Origin: Chytridium lagenaria
Lineage: Eukaryota; Chytridiomycota; Chytridiomycetes; Chytridiales; Chytridiaceae
Assembly: GCA_025449115.1 (NCBI GenBank)
Contig: JAHLKC010000136.1
Coordinates: 1 to 64,000 of the forward strand
Direction: 5' to 3'
Length of the DNA: 64,000 bases
Made by a program: the position numbers and the translations under genes. The notes under the pieces were generated by a model that saw nothing but the letters and a program-made list of their open reading frames with translations, made no database searches and had not been told where the DNA came from. Each line of letters starts with the position of its first letter. Positions within the stretch are counted from its first letter, which is position 1. Shown in pieces: positions 1 through 11,484 of this stretch.

Positions 1-2495
1 GAGATTCCCATCACTCTCAACGCTTTAGGGGATGTCCATTTACGGGGTAACTTGGCTTCCTCAACGGGAGGTGACGGTTTAGGATTAGGAGGGATGCTTC
101 CATCTATCAACCCTAACGCTGCAACAGCTCCTCGTCCAACACGTCGCGGCTTCAGCGTCTCTTCCGCAGGTGGTGACGCTTGTGCTGGGAGACTCCCATC
201 AATCAACCTCAACGCCGCGGCAGCGCCTCGTCCCACCCTCCTGACCGAAGCGGGTGACGAAGACGCCGACGTCGGGACCGGTGATGCAGTGGGTGGTGGA
301 GTAACCGATAAGCCCATCATTTTTAAAGCTTTAGGTAAAGCACTGACTTCCGTGACGGTTCCATTGACCATCCTGACCACCACGGTTTTGCTTTTCGCGG
401 GGGCTGGGGCTGGGGTTAAGGTTTCGTCGCGTACGGGGGCTCGATTTCTGGGAATGAGTCTGGGGTGCCACTTCTGTTGCGTTCTGGGAAGTTGGTAAGG
501 GGGGTCGTGGAGGTTGGGGAGAGAGAGGAGATGGGAGTTGGAAGGGTTGAGGAGGGGTCATGGAAAAGTGAGGAAGAGCGGTCACCGATGACGGAGATAC
601 GTGCTGTGGTAGTAGTAGGCGTTTAACAAGGAAAGCTGAGTTGGTGTCAACCGAGGTGTCAATTTTAGGTGTTGGTGCGCGGTAAGATGGAGGGAGAGTG
701 GCAACCTCAACATCATCATACCCATCCAACACATCATTCATATCTTCGTTTTCATCAATCACCACAATCTCCTCAACGTCATCATCCGCATAGTCATTGA
801 AAAAATCTGAATCAAGGTCTGGGATGCCACCACCGTTTTGAAGGCCAGCGATACAGAGGTCGAGGTCCGAAATGAGATGGTTGATGGTTAACACGGATTG
901 CTTGCGTTTGACGACACGTTTAAGGGAGGGAAAATGAGCGGAAAGGAGGGATGCGTGTTCGGGGTCTATGTCGATAGGGGTTTGGGTTCGAGAGGGTGGG
1001 GCGAGGAAGGTGGAGTGATTGGGAGTATATGATGAAGTACGACGAGGCCATGAAAGGATAGAGCTGGAAGTTTGAGCGGCTTTTGGAGTTGGTGCGGTAA
1101 TCTTTGCGGGTTCAGGTAAGTGTATCGAAACGTTATCGTCTTCGCCTTCGTAATCAGCAAAATCAAACGTAACGTCCTCCACGGGTGACGACGAAGGTGT
1201 GAGTTTGGTGGGAGAGACCTGAGATGTCTCTGCCTTTGCAATGACTTTAGGGGATTCCTCTTCATCCTCCTCCTGCACCGTAATTGAATCCAGTCCGATA
1301 TAGGCCATATGGGCGGTTTGTGCAAGGCTTTCGAGGGATTCGAGGTTCTCCGTTGTGTTCTCTTCGATAATTTTGTAAACGCTGGATGTGGTCTGTGCGG
1401 GTGCCGCAGACTCCATTTCCAAATTTGTTATAAGCGGCGATGGTTCCAAAAGTTTTTCATCAACAGCCTCAATGCCCTGAAGTGACTCTACAACTGGCAA
1501 TGTTTCCTCAGAAGGTAAGACTACAGCGGCGGTCTGCTGGAAGGATAGAAAATTGTTTAGCTTGGGTGTAAAGAATAAAAAAAGTCAATGGTGATATAAC
1601 GCACAATCTCGAAATCCTCAACATTTTCTGCAATAGAAGCGACCTCCTTGACGGAAGAAGAAGCCGAAGTCTCGTCAAATTGGGCCAAGATCTCATCCTC
1701 CAGGTAGGCATCAATCTCTTCCTCAACGTCATCGAACACAATTGCAGGTACGTCTACCACTGTTGGCAAATCTTCCTTCTCCTCGCTAGCGGTATGAAGG
1801 GAGAGTTGCTCATGCTGCGCCGTTTCTCCCAGTGCTGCTTGAGGTTCCTTCATATCTTCAAAATCATCCTCTTTTGTTGCATGCACGACGACCTCAGGTT
1901 CAGCAGCAGGAGCGGTGGAAGCACGAGGAGTGGCTGCCTCGACAACGGGCTCCTCCTTGTTGGGCTCTGCAGCTGTAACAACAACCGCCATTGTGGATGC
2001 AGTTGGTTCTGCAACAGCAGGCTTTTCCTCATTTAGCTTTGGAACCTGTGCAGCAGCAGTCGATGCTTGAGGGGCAGGCGCTGCCTCTTGTTCCAGCAAC
2101 TGCTGCAAGATCAAAAACTTCTGCACTCTAAACGCATTCAACGCTTCTTGATCATCCTCATCCGGTTCCTGTTCCAACAGCATTGAAGATTTGGGATTAT
2201 TGTCTTGACCTGCTTGGGAGACAGCGGAGGCAGCGGCTCCTGCAGCCTGTGAAATTATGCGTTCGGCACCCTTGAATCGATTAATGAGGGATGACATGAT
2301 GGGACGGGATAGGGATGCGTTTTGACCTAATGAAACATCGTCTCGCTTGAATTCGCCAGATGATCTTCCTCGGTCAAGGTCAAGTGAACCGCTTCTTGTA
2401 ACGTCCATGGACCGACGGCTGCTGGATTCATCATCATCCTGTGTTCTTGTCTTGATAGATGCCATCATTGCGGATTGGAATGCCATGGATGACAT
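1..2495 (-). CDS. Acidic low-complexity protein of unknown function, partial at left edge
   Basis: I do not recognise this gene. It starts with ATG at 2495. A 68-nt GT-AG intron at 1604..1537 (donor GTGCGT, acceptor TTCCAG) joins the first exon in phase to a second reading 1536..331. The protein is rich in Glu, Asp, Ala, Ser and Pro, with stretches such as EEEIDAYLEDE, and looks largely disordered. The frame closes at 331, but a shifted frame on the same strand stays open to position 1. That frame encodes two tandem repeats of about 31 residues built on RVGRGAxAALxLIDGS, flanked by PKALKMMGL and PKALRVMGI. The open frame and well-formed repeats suggest the gene continues past 331 after a base error or a missed intron. 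A charged NLS-like patch (VVKRKQS) lies in the second exon. The true C-terminus is outside the window. Confidence 0.6.
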
Positions 2496-2975
2496 GATGT
2501 ATTGTGCTGTATATGTGTGATGAGGTGTTGAGTTGTTTTCTACGTGTACTGACGACCAGCATCAATTAAAAACAACCCCGACAGTAGCCAGCAACCACAG
2601 CGATCTCTAATATAGCTTTAAAACTCTATTTACTGCTGGTGTATTCTGCTTAGCGAATGGAGGGAGGGAAGGAAGAAAGGGCACCAAGCAATGAAGGACT
2701 CGAGCGAGACGACAGGCCAGGTCTCCTTTTCTCGATTTCTTTCACACACAACTGATAAACAGTGATGAATTTTTCACAAGTGTTTCACCTTGAGCTGAAA
2801 ACGGAAAGTTGCAAGACAAGCGCAAATTTTACATTATCCACTACAACTCTGTGCGCAATTATTTCCTCAACAATTCACTGCGCATCACGAAAACAGTGGC
2901 AATGCCAACTTGTGCTGGATTTATTGACGGAGCGACTAGATGGACATACATATTGATAAAAGAGATTTAATGTCT
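2496..2975. other. Intergenic region between two minus-strand genes
   Basis: This gap of about 480 nt holds the 3' side of the membrane-protein gene and the upstream region of the acidic-protein gene. I see no gene, repeat or RNA in it. Confidence 0.5.
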
Positions 2976-4126
2976 TCAACGATACTGATAATGCCCAAAT
3001 GATGTCCGTACGAACACCATCACACCCATCACAACGAGCATTCCTGAATTGATACTACTCCATTCATACGTGGGTTGGTGGGCAGACGATGTGCTTGGTG
3101 GGAACCTGTCCTTGGCCTCGTCAAGCTCAAATGTGCGCGAAATCTAAAATATGGAGAGAGCTTGTTAGAAAACGTATACTCGAAGTAAGATTCTACCTTG
3201 AAAATGGCGCTACTCCCTGCATATATATACCAAAGCAATATTATTTAATCAACCGGGCGATTATATCTCTGTGAAATACCTGGAAGCGCGTCACCATCAA
3301 AGAAACACGGAAGGTCGCCTTGACGTTTCCCCGCCGTCTCCTTTCCGTCTGGTACCACTCTGACGCGATACGATCCATCGTTAAAATTGCCTACGCGCCA
3401 CCACCTTTTTCATTTAATGCTACTATCTTAAGCAATGTGCGGTAATACCATCCCCTTGCTCCTTGCGAGACATTGAGTCCTAACACTAGAGATGTCGTCC
3501 AAAGCTGCGGTCCATCGACAGAGTTGATTCGATATCAACCTAAAAAAAGTTCGATACCGGGCTATAAACTAAACAATAGCGCTTACGGTTTTTGGGAAAT
3601 TCTTCACCAGCGGCGTGTAATTCCACGTGACCATCGCCGAGCTTCCCACCATCACGATCGAGGATACATTTGGCTGTCCGACAATAATCTGCCCTATCTT
3701 CACGCCGCGCTTGTTCCTGCACTTGTCTTGGTTTTGAGAGGATTTAGGCGATGCTGAGGGTTGCGGGGTAGACGATGGAGAAGGTCCGTCTATTGAAGCA
3801 GGCGCAGAGTAGAGAGTTCGTGGAAGAAGACGAACACCCTGATATGTGCTAGCTTCGTCATCTTGCGTGGTCCCAAGCAATGTAGTGTGCAAGAAAATAT
3901 CCCCATTCATCACCACCATAGGGTTCACGTCTGTCGCAGGCGTGGGAAAGTCATAATGGCTCCTTATGGTATGTGTCGTATAGGCGGGAGCGTCCTCAGG
4001 GCTCTCGGATTTTGACATGAACTGGTCAAGTTTTGCCATTGCCGTCAAGAGGCCGATGAGAACCGCCGCACAGATTCCAAGGACGATCCAAGCCTTGTAC
4101 TTGTAAACTTTGTTGAGCACTGTCAT
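2976..4126 (-). CDS. Fungal two-segment membrane protein, possibly DUF7137-like
   Basis: The protein starts at ATG 4126 with a short basic tail (VYKYK) and a membrane segment at about residues 12-31 (WIVLGICAAVLIGLL). A Ser/Pro-rich linker and a folded domain with VTWNYTPLVKNFPKT follow. Exon 1 ends at 3587 and a 47-nt intron runs 3586..3540. Downstream coding reads FNDGSYRVRVVPDG, then DALPG at an intron (3279..3217), SSAIFK at a second intron (3196..3144), and a last exon ending at 2976. That last exon carries a second hydrophobic stretch (GMLVVMGVMVFV). Between 3539 and 3380 the frame breaks at least once, near a run of five A, where the frame before (ALNEK) and after (RWWRVGNFNDG) would join with one more A. 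The layout (N-terminal TM, beta-rich domain, C-terminal TM) resembles fungal proteins of unknown function; the DUF7137 assignment is from memory of the pattern. Confidence 0.6.
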
Positions 4127-4498
4127 TCTCGCGTCAACGTCAAAATGCTATGTGGAAATGTGATAAGAGGAAGGAATCTAATTTATGTTGGTTTGAAGGG
4201 GGGCATGGGGAAGAGCGTTGCCTTTTGTGTGTCTCATTTGACACGTAAAGTGATCATGCGTGTGAAGCATCAGCATCCGACGTGATACCATTAATAATTG
4301 ACACAGATGTCACACCCTCTATATAATACATAACGATCAGTCCAATACTTCTCCCTTCGCCCGTTAACCCTCATCACCCAACTCCCTCCATCACTCCGTC
4401 CGTTCGCCCTTACTCAAAAAAATTCCGCAACGACACTCAACCCGTAAAATTTTCACTCATTTTTCTTTCGTTTCCATTTAAGAGACGAAAACCAAACG
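4127..4498. other. Divergent promoter region between membrane-protein gene and p24 gene
   Basis: These 372 nt separate two divergently transcribed start codons. The side towards the p24 gene is pyrimidine-rich and includes a TATA-like sequence. No coding potential is visible. Confidence 0.5.
4318..4330 (+). promoter_or_regulatory. TATA-like element upstream of the p24 gene
   Basis: The sequence TCTATATAATACA lies about 170 nt upstream of the p24 start codon and is followed by a pyrimidine-rich leader. It is the clearest TATA-like match in this gap, but the call rests on sequence alone. Confidence 0.3.
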
Positions 4499-5572
4499 AT
4501 GGCCTCAACATCTGCCACAACGATGGCATGGGCAGCCTTCATCGCCGTCGCCTTCCTCTTTGGATCCGTCTCTGCCACCACTCTCACCTACCGTATGGCA
4601 CCACATGAGCGCGCTTGCTTTTACACCACCGCAAAGTTCCCTGGAGAGAAGATTGCATTCTATTTTGCGGTGAGTTTTTGGACGTCAAAACAATGCTGGA
4701 TGGGGATCGCAATAGTTATCGCTGATGATTTCAATGATGTTAATGGTGTGGAGACCGGCAAAGGGTTTTTGGTCCCGATGGGTTTGCATAAGAGTTGATC
4801 GAATATGTGGGAAACCTGTCGAAGGTTTGAGTCTATGGTGTGATGTTTAGTGATGGAGCCTTGACACTTCACTGATGAAACGGGCCTAGAAGAGAATTGA
4901 TTTTCGCTGTAGGTAGCAAAACGTTGACGTAGGGAGGATTAGTTAGGGCTAACAGAATGATTTCAAATGAGCGATGGGATCAAAACACATGGACGACCAC
5001 TGTTTACCATTAATGACCGCGTTCATCACTCTCCTTTCCACGCATATCTCTAACCCCTGCGCAGGTCCAATCCGGTGGTGCCTTTGACGTTGATTACGAA
5101 GTCCTCGCCCCCGACTCCTCCGTTGTCCTCTCTGGCCAAAAAGAGCGTCAAGGCGACTACGTCTTCGCCGCCTCCCAACGCGGTGACTTCACTTTCTGCT
5201 TCTCCAACATCATGTCGACCTTTTCCGAAAAGAACATTGACCTTTGACATTACGCTGAGCACGAGACCGCCAATGGAGGGCAGGCTCCAGCCACATCGGC
5301 GGACGCGAAAAAAGGCTACCAAGGCAAAAGAGGACGTTAAGCCCATGGATGAGGCGGCGTCGAGGATTGGACAGGCGTTGGCCGGGATTTTGAGGGATCA
5401 GAGGTATTTCCATACGAGGGAGAACAGGGACTTTGATACCGTCAAGAGCACGGAGGGGAGGATTTTCTGGTTCTCGGTTTCGCAGAGTGCGATTATCGTG
5501 GCAACATCTGTGTTGCAGGTGTTTGTAATTCAGACATTCTTTTCAAAGTCGAGTGGGAGGGGAAGGGTTTAA
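4499..5572 (+). CDS. p24/EMP24-GP25L family cargo receptor
   Basis: p24 proteins are type I membrane proteins that cycle between ER and Golgi and help load cargo into COPII and COPI vesicles. Exon 1 (4499..4669) encodes a signal peptide (residues about 7-26) and the start of the lumenal GOLD domain, including MAPHERACFYT. A long 395-nt intron (4670..5064; donor GTGAGT, acceptor GCGCAG) precedes the rest. Exon 2 has GDYVFAASQRGDFTFCFSN with the conserved Cys, the coiled-coil stretch, the signature TVKSTEGRIFWFS, a C-terminal membrane segment and a cytoplasmic FF motif (IQTFFSKSS). The conserved block FDITxEHE is split across frames near 5245-5255, and a second frame change near 5330 restores the reading. 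These look like single-base errors because both flanks are well conserved. The tail lacks a clear KKxx signal, so the p24 subfamily is not assigned. Confidence 0.85.
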
Positions 5573-6260
5573 ATTTGGGGAACTTTCTTAGTGGGGATAT
5601 TTTGATGCTGTACCAAAAAAAAACAAACACTTTGTTGGGTTATTTCTTGCATTTCTCTATCTCTCGTGTTTTTCTGATCACGTCAAGTGCTATATTGAAC
5701 ATACTGCACATCTACCCCCATCTTCTTTTGTTTTGTTAGGCTTGTTATTTTACCCCCTCGAAAATCAATCGAACCCCCCCCATTCCTTTTTTTTGTTTTG
5801 TTTGTTTTGTTTGCAAAAAGTAAGCCTCTTGTCATTGTGGCCTTTTTTATTTGGTCTTTACATAAAGAAGAGAAAAAGACGTCGGACCCCCCTCACATAG
5901 ACCTTTGGCGAATATCCATTCCTATCGTGGTCATTTCTATGGCGATCAGCGACCTTTTCACATTTACTTAAAAACAGCACGATTGATTAACGGATTTGAA
6001 ATATCCAATTCATCGCCCTGTTACCATCCAACCTTGAATAAAAAGAAAGAAAGAAAGAAAGAAAGAAAGGAAAACCTTTTTTACAGGTTTAAAATAGGCT
6101 AATATATATTCCACAATAAGAAAAAAGATTGTTAGATACATGGAAGAAGAGAAGAAATCCACAATATTCCTCAAAAAAGTCAAAAAAAAAAAAAGAATAA
6201 AAAAGCCGCGCACTAGAAACCTCTTTCGATCGTCATCATCTTTTCAAAGAAAAGAAATAA
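5573..6260. other. AT-rich intergenic region with simple repeats
   Basis: This stretch of about 690 nt lies between the convergent 3' ends of the p24 gene and the kinase gene. It holds T-rich tracts, a TTTTGTTTG run near 5790-5815 and an AAAG microsatellite. I see no gene. Confidence 0.5.
6041..6069 (+). repeat. AAAG tetranucleotide microsatellite
   Basis: About seven consecutive AAAG units lie in the AT-rich gap downstream of the p24 gene. The short open frames that cross it are made of this repeat and are not credible genes. Confidence 0.8.
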
Positions 6261-9200
6261 TCATCCCTTCCCACTCCCTCCATTCCCAAACAAATTCTCC
6301 CAAACCATCCAAGCAGGTCTCACACCCGCAACCTTTGGAGACGTTTTACTCGTCCCCGCATTCTCCACTACCACAACCTCCGCCCTCCCCACACTCTTCC
6401 CGGACGACATTGTCGACGGCGATGACGAATAAACCGACGCCGACACCATTGACCCCGGTGATCCCTCTGGCGGCGATTCCACCACTCCACCCTGCACAGG
6501 CGTCGATGGACTCCTCTGTCTCATCGCAACCCCTCCCAATTCCACCACCCCCTCACCGCCCCCAAACGAATTCAACCTCGGCCGTCCCTCCACACTCGAC
6601 ACCACAACACTCGGTAAAGCCGCCACCCGTTCCTTCTCCTCCATCTGCGCCTCCATGAGCATCTGTCGCGCATGCATGGCCTCAAGACGCGCAACAAGCA
6701 CCGAAACATCCTCTTCGAGTGCACGGATGCGGTCTTTGGGTGTTTCGCCTGGAGCGAGTGGGGAGGTGACGGCGGGGACTGCGCTGAGAGGGGGACGGGA
6801 TGAGAGACCGGCGGTGAAATCTGGCATGCCGTTGCAGCGTTCAGGAAGGTCGAGGTTTGGGTGGGGGAACGAGAGGGTTGGAAGAGAAGCCCGCTTTGCG
6901 AGAAGGGTTTGAGGACGTGGAGCGAGGTAGGCTGTATCAGGGGACGTAGATGGAGTAGTGTTTTGAGCGGTGGATGGTTTAAAAAGCGAACCAAAGAACG
7001 AGTTGATGGCAGTCAGGGATGGGAACGTGGTGGTCGCTGCATGAGATTTCGATCGAGGTCTCTGCGTTGCGTCCCCTTCATTTTGATGATGACCGTCTGT
7101 TCCAGGACTCGCAAGGGATGACGCCGACGACGTCAACGAGGTTGAAGAATCATGATGTCCTCCCCAGACGGATCCCTCGTCAACATTGGATGCATCCCAT
7201 GTCCACCTTGATACCTCCAAATATCCTCCTCCCTCATGGTAACCTGTCCATGCGCATGACCCGCCATCGGCCCTAAATACGGTGGATGTCCCGATTGACT
7301 CGAAAACGATCGTATCCGTCTATGCCCCCCATGTTGCCCTCCATGAGTGTATCCACAACACCTAGGTTCGACGCAACGGATTTGGCTTGGCGAATACGAC
7401 GACCCAAAGAATCCATATTGGACGAGGCAGAGTTTGTAGGACTGAATGATGTGGATTGAGGCCATGCTCCAACGGCCCCAAAACTCCCCCCAGACCCGAC
7501 AGGAGACACACCACCCGATGACGCAGGATACACTGATGGCGGCGGCGGTGGCGGTCCATGCATGTACGTTGACGAATGCGATCCCACCATTTCCGCATAA
7601 TAGCCCATTTGATAATCAGCATGATACGACGCTGCCATCTGTGTGTTATAATGTTCATGAGGATACGACGTCTGTGCGCTATACTGATTATCGTGATAAC
7701 CACCATACCCATCCCACATCAACTCGTCAGCCAAGAAAACAGGACCAACGGGTGAAACACCGTCATCATCATCGGCCGCATTAGCCCAAGCAGCTGCCAC
7801 AACACCTTCAGCAAAACTCTCCCTCCTCTGATGCGAGAACGGTGGCGCAACGGTAAAGGATGAAATGGAACGACGGACACTTCGAGGGGCTTCGTGATTA
7901 AGGGAGATAGAGGGTGGATGGCGGTAAGCTGATGGAGCCGAGGTTCCAGGCTTGAAATGGTTTGAGGGTGAAAATCTGGGCGGGGAGGCGTTGTGGATTA
8001 AAGTTGAGGGGTGACAGGACGAGGAGGAGAGGAGAGAGGAAGAAGAGGTGGCATGACGGATAGGGATGCCTCGAGAAGTGATGATTGTAGAAGAAGAGGC
8101 GGGGAGAGGTTCAGTTGAGAGGAGAGGGTCGTGAAGAATTTCAAGTGCAGAGGGACGGGAGGAAGGATCAGGATGGATGAGACGCTCGATGAGGTCGGCA
8201 ACGTCGGGAGGAATGGTGGATGGGATTGTACCCTTTGTCTTGAGGGCGTTGAGAATCTGTAATCAACAACTTTAGTAAACACACCCGCAAAATACAAAAT
8301 CACGCAGAACACATTTAAGACAAAAAGTCCAACCAAATAACAAAACCCCAATATCTTAAAACATAAAAAATAATCGTAATTAAAACTCACCACCGCCCGT
8401 TCCATCGCTGTCTCAAACCCATAAAACAACTCCACCATCAAAATGCCCAACGAATAAATATCACTCCTGGTCGTGCACACCTGAAGATTCAAAATCTCAG
8501 GTGCAATATACAGGTAAGTTCCTTGATCGGTACTTGAATCCACTTCAGGATCGTCATGCCGAATGATGGGGTTACAATGTACTCAGCGATGGACTTGGCG
8601 AGCCCGAAATCACCAAGAAGAATGTGATGGTCTTCGCTAATAAAAATCTTTGGAGGGTATTAGTGTTAGAAAGATGCTTTAAAAGAAGGGCGACTTAGAT
8701 CACAAAAGTACGGAGAGGAGAAGAAGAAAAGGTAGGAATTTGAGAGAATAGTAGAAAGGCTGGAGAGGTGACGAGATCAAGAGGGAGCAAAAATCGATAA
8801 CAACATAAAAATAAACATTTCGACAACAACAACCACCGCTGGATCATCATAATTTCTTTCAAAACTCACATTATCGGGCTTCAAATCCCTATGAATCACA
8901 CTATGCGCATGCACATGCACAAGTCCATCCACGATCTGTCTACAAATTTCCAAACATTCCCCCCTCTCCACCCGTTCCCGTTCCGCAATCCATCTCCTCA
9001 AATCCTTGAACGGGCACAACTGCATCTGAATGAACAACGTCGCATTATGTTTTTTCGCGTTCGGTTTCACCATAACCCCAGACGGCCGCGTCGTCGATAC
9101 AGATGGTTTCGCATCATCACTGTCAGAGTCCGATTCATGGGTGGATGAGACGGACGAGGCGGAGGACATGGTGGAGGCTGTGATAGATGGGGAGAGATGT

Positions 9201-11081
9201 GGGGTGGGTTTGTGGGAACGGAAAAAGGAGGAGGTGGGGTTAAGGTTTGAGGTTGGGGAGGTTGGAGCGGATGAGGCTGTGGAGTCTGTACCGGATTCGG
9301 AGGTGGCTTCTGACGAGGAGATGGATGAGACGGAGAGGAGGCTAGTGGCGTCCACGGAGAGACGTGATGAAGTTGAAGCGGGTGCACGACGACGCTTTTT
9401 GGGATGTTTGATGGAGGATGTGCCGGGACGTGGGGAAAAGGGAGGAACGGCATCGTCTTCTTCGTCATCACGGAAAACGACCATATCGCTAGAAGTGGAG
9501 GTGGTGGTAGTAGTAGTGGTCGTGGTTGTAAGAAGTTTCATCATCATGGAGTTGACGCTGGAATGACCGTTTTGGAAAGCTGAGGAGAGGGGGGATGATG
9601 GTATAATCGGAGAGATGACGGCAAGCTGCCGCAGTAGTTGTAACAGTTGTTGTAGTGGTGGTTGCCGCCACGACGCCAGCGTCTTTGGTTAGCCTCCTTG
9701 TGACAACATCCTCCTCATCCTCCTCACTCTCATCTTCATCATCCTCTTCCTCGTCGTCGGCTTCATCCCCAGCTCCCTCCACAGGTTCAATCCAAGCCGT
9801 GTGATAATTCACAACGTTTGGATGATTCGACAGTTTCGCGAATAATTTTACTTCCTTTAGCAGCCTTGAATCTGCTTCAGACAGTCGCCGTGGGGGCATG
9901 GTGAGCCGCGACTTAGGGGAAAGCGGGTGTAAGGAGGATTGTGAAGGTTGGTTGCGAAGCGTGACAGTTGCTGCGGAGAAGGGGATACTGGCATCAACGA
10001 GGAGCCGGATGAAGGTGTGCGCGCGTGATGTGTCATGGTCGTGGTCATGGTAGAAGTTGTCTCGGCAGACATGAAGAGAGCAAAGTCATCAGGTCGACAA
10101 TTAAGCTTGACCTTTTTCACGGCATATTCTTGTCCGTCAAGCCTGTTCCGAGCTCGATAAACAACGCCAAATCCACCTCGTCCGAGACATCCCAACTCTA
10201 CGGGTAAAATATTAGTATTCGAACACGGAAAAAAAGTGGAATGCTTTCAAATCGTGCATGTTCTTAAAGGAGAGACAGAAAAACGACACCAAAAACACCA
10301 CCATATGGCTGAAAGAGAGCAAAAGAAAAAATGTAAACTCACCCTCAAACTCATTCTTGTACCTCGACGGCGGCGCCACGGGTCCCGACTCCTCAACCTT
10401 TAACGTCAACACCAAACATTTTGGCACACTCCCCTCCCTCTCCACAGGCATCCCCACAATCGCCTCTGCCGCCAGCTTCGACACCGCCAGTCTCACATAC
10501 ATCCCCGTCCCACCCATGGCTCTCACCCTATACCTCCTCGCCCCAAACCCAGCTGGTGTCGACTCCTCCTTATTCGCCTTTATCGTGATGGCCGATTGCG
10601 ACGAATCCTTGCGTGAGTACGCCTTCTTGGTCTCATCCAAACCTTTCCTCTCAGATAGTGAAGTCGTCAACAATGTCGGTGAAGTCGAAGGTGAACCCCC
10701 CAACGACCCCCCAACAACCGTCACATCTGATCCCCCCCTCCCCACAATCCCCTTTGAAAGCGCACTCTTCCCTCCACCAGCATCGCTTCCAACATCCTCC
10801 CTCCCGAAACCATCCTCCCTTAACCCCTTTGTGTTTTCAATCTCTGGTAAATACGTTGCTAATCGTTTTCCTCGCATATCTGAGGCCCCAAGAAGACTTC
10901 TGGTGACTTTATTGGCGAAAACGATACGAGCGTCTGGGTGTTGGATCACGATGATGGGATCTGCTATGCTGTCATAGGCTGTGAGAATGAGTGGGAGGAG
11001 TGTTGCGAGAGGAGTTTGAGAGTGGGATGAGTGTTTCTTTTTTGGTGGCGCTGACGACGACATGTTTTTCAGGTTCTCCAA
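6261..11081 (-). CDS. PAS-domain eIF2-alpha-kinase-like (PEK/HRI type) protein kinase
   Basis: Kinases of this family phosphorylate eIF2-alpha to slow translation under stress. Exon 1 (11081..10343) carries a PAS-like fold at about residues 30-90 (LTAYDSIADPIIVIQ, IVFANKVTRSLLGAS). A phase-1 intron (10342..10198) joins SRYKNEFE to ELGCLGRGGFGVVY, the glycine loop and classic start of HRI/PEK kinases; AVKKVKL has the ATP lysine. Next come HPNVVNYHTAW, a long acidic/Ser-rich insert, CPFKDLRRWI, HRDLKPDN (catalytic loop), LLGDFGLAKS (DFG), GTYLYIAPE, SDIYSLGILMVELF and a subdomain XI block ending SSRPSALEIL. A long tail ends in a coiled coil (RIRALEEDVSVLVARLEAM). Introns lie near 8866-8650 and 8390-8256. 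Single-base frame breaks sit near 9900, 9600, 8560 and 7290, so the tail frame is approximate. A merged neighbour for the tail (before 7220) is possible but less likely. Confidence 0.8.
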
Positions 11082-11484
11082 GGGGTATGTTGATTAAGTA
11101 TGCAAAGGGGTGGATGATGGGTGTGCTTTTTTCTTAAGTGAGTAGAGTTGGAATAACTTTTTTTAGGATATTGTGTGGTATTAGAATTGGAATATAGGGG
11201 GGGGCAATTGAGTGTGAAGAGAAATGACGGTCTCGCAGGAGGTCGTCCCCCCTCCCCCAAAGATAGAAAAATTCAATTCCAAAAAAGAATATTTTTATTT
11301 CAACTCTTCATGGTTTACACTTGCGGTAGATACTCAGATGTAGGTAGATGGCTTTGTTGAAAAAACACCATTGGTTGAAATTCACATGATACATAGAGGA
11401 GTTTCAAATGCATCATCTAAACCTCCTTCTCCCCCTAAATAGGTTATCGATGGGTGGATTCAAACTTTTAACCAACAGAGAGTC
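11082..11484. other. Intergenic region between divergent kinase genes
   Basis: These roughly 400 nt separate the divergently oriented eIF2-kinase-like gene and the P-loop kinase gene. It contains a short G run and A/T-rich sequence and no convincing gene. Confidence 0.5.

Noticed and set aside
52..498. A plus-strand reading of about 148 codons with repeated LPSINxNAA blocks
   Set aside because: It is the antisense of the minus-strand tandem repeat and has no other gene-like features.
5905..6213. Short frames around the AAAG repeat
   Set aside because: They are made of Lys/Glu or Phe/Leu runs caused by the microsatellite.
9030..9566. Long plus-strand frame with acidic runs opposite the kinase insert
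   Set aside because: It mirrors Thr/Ser-rich kinase codons on the other strand; no family features.
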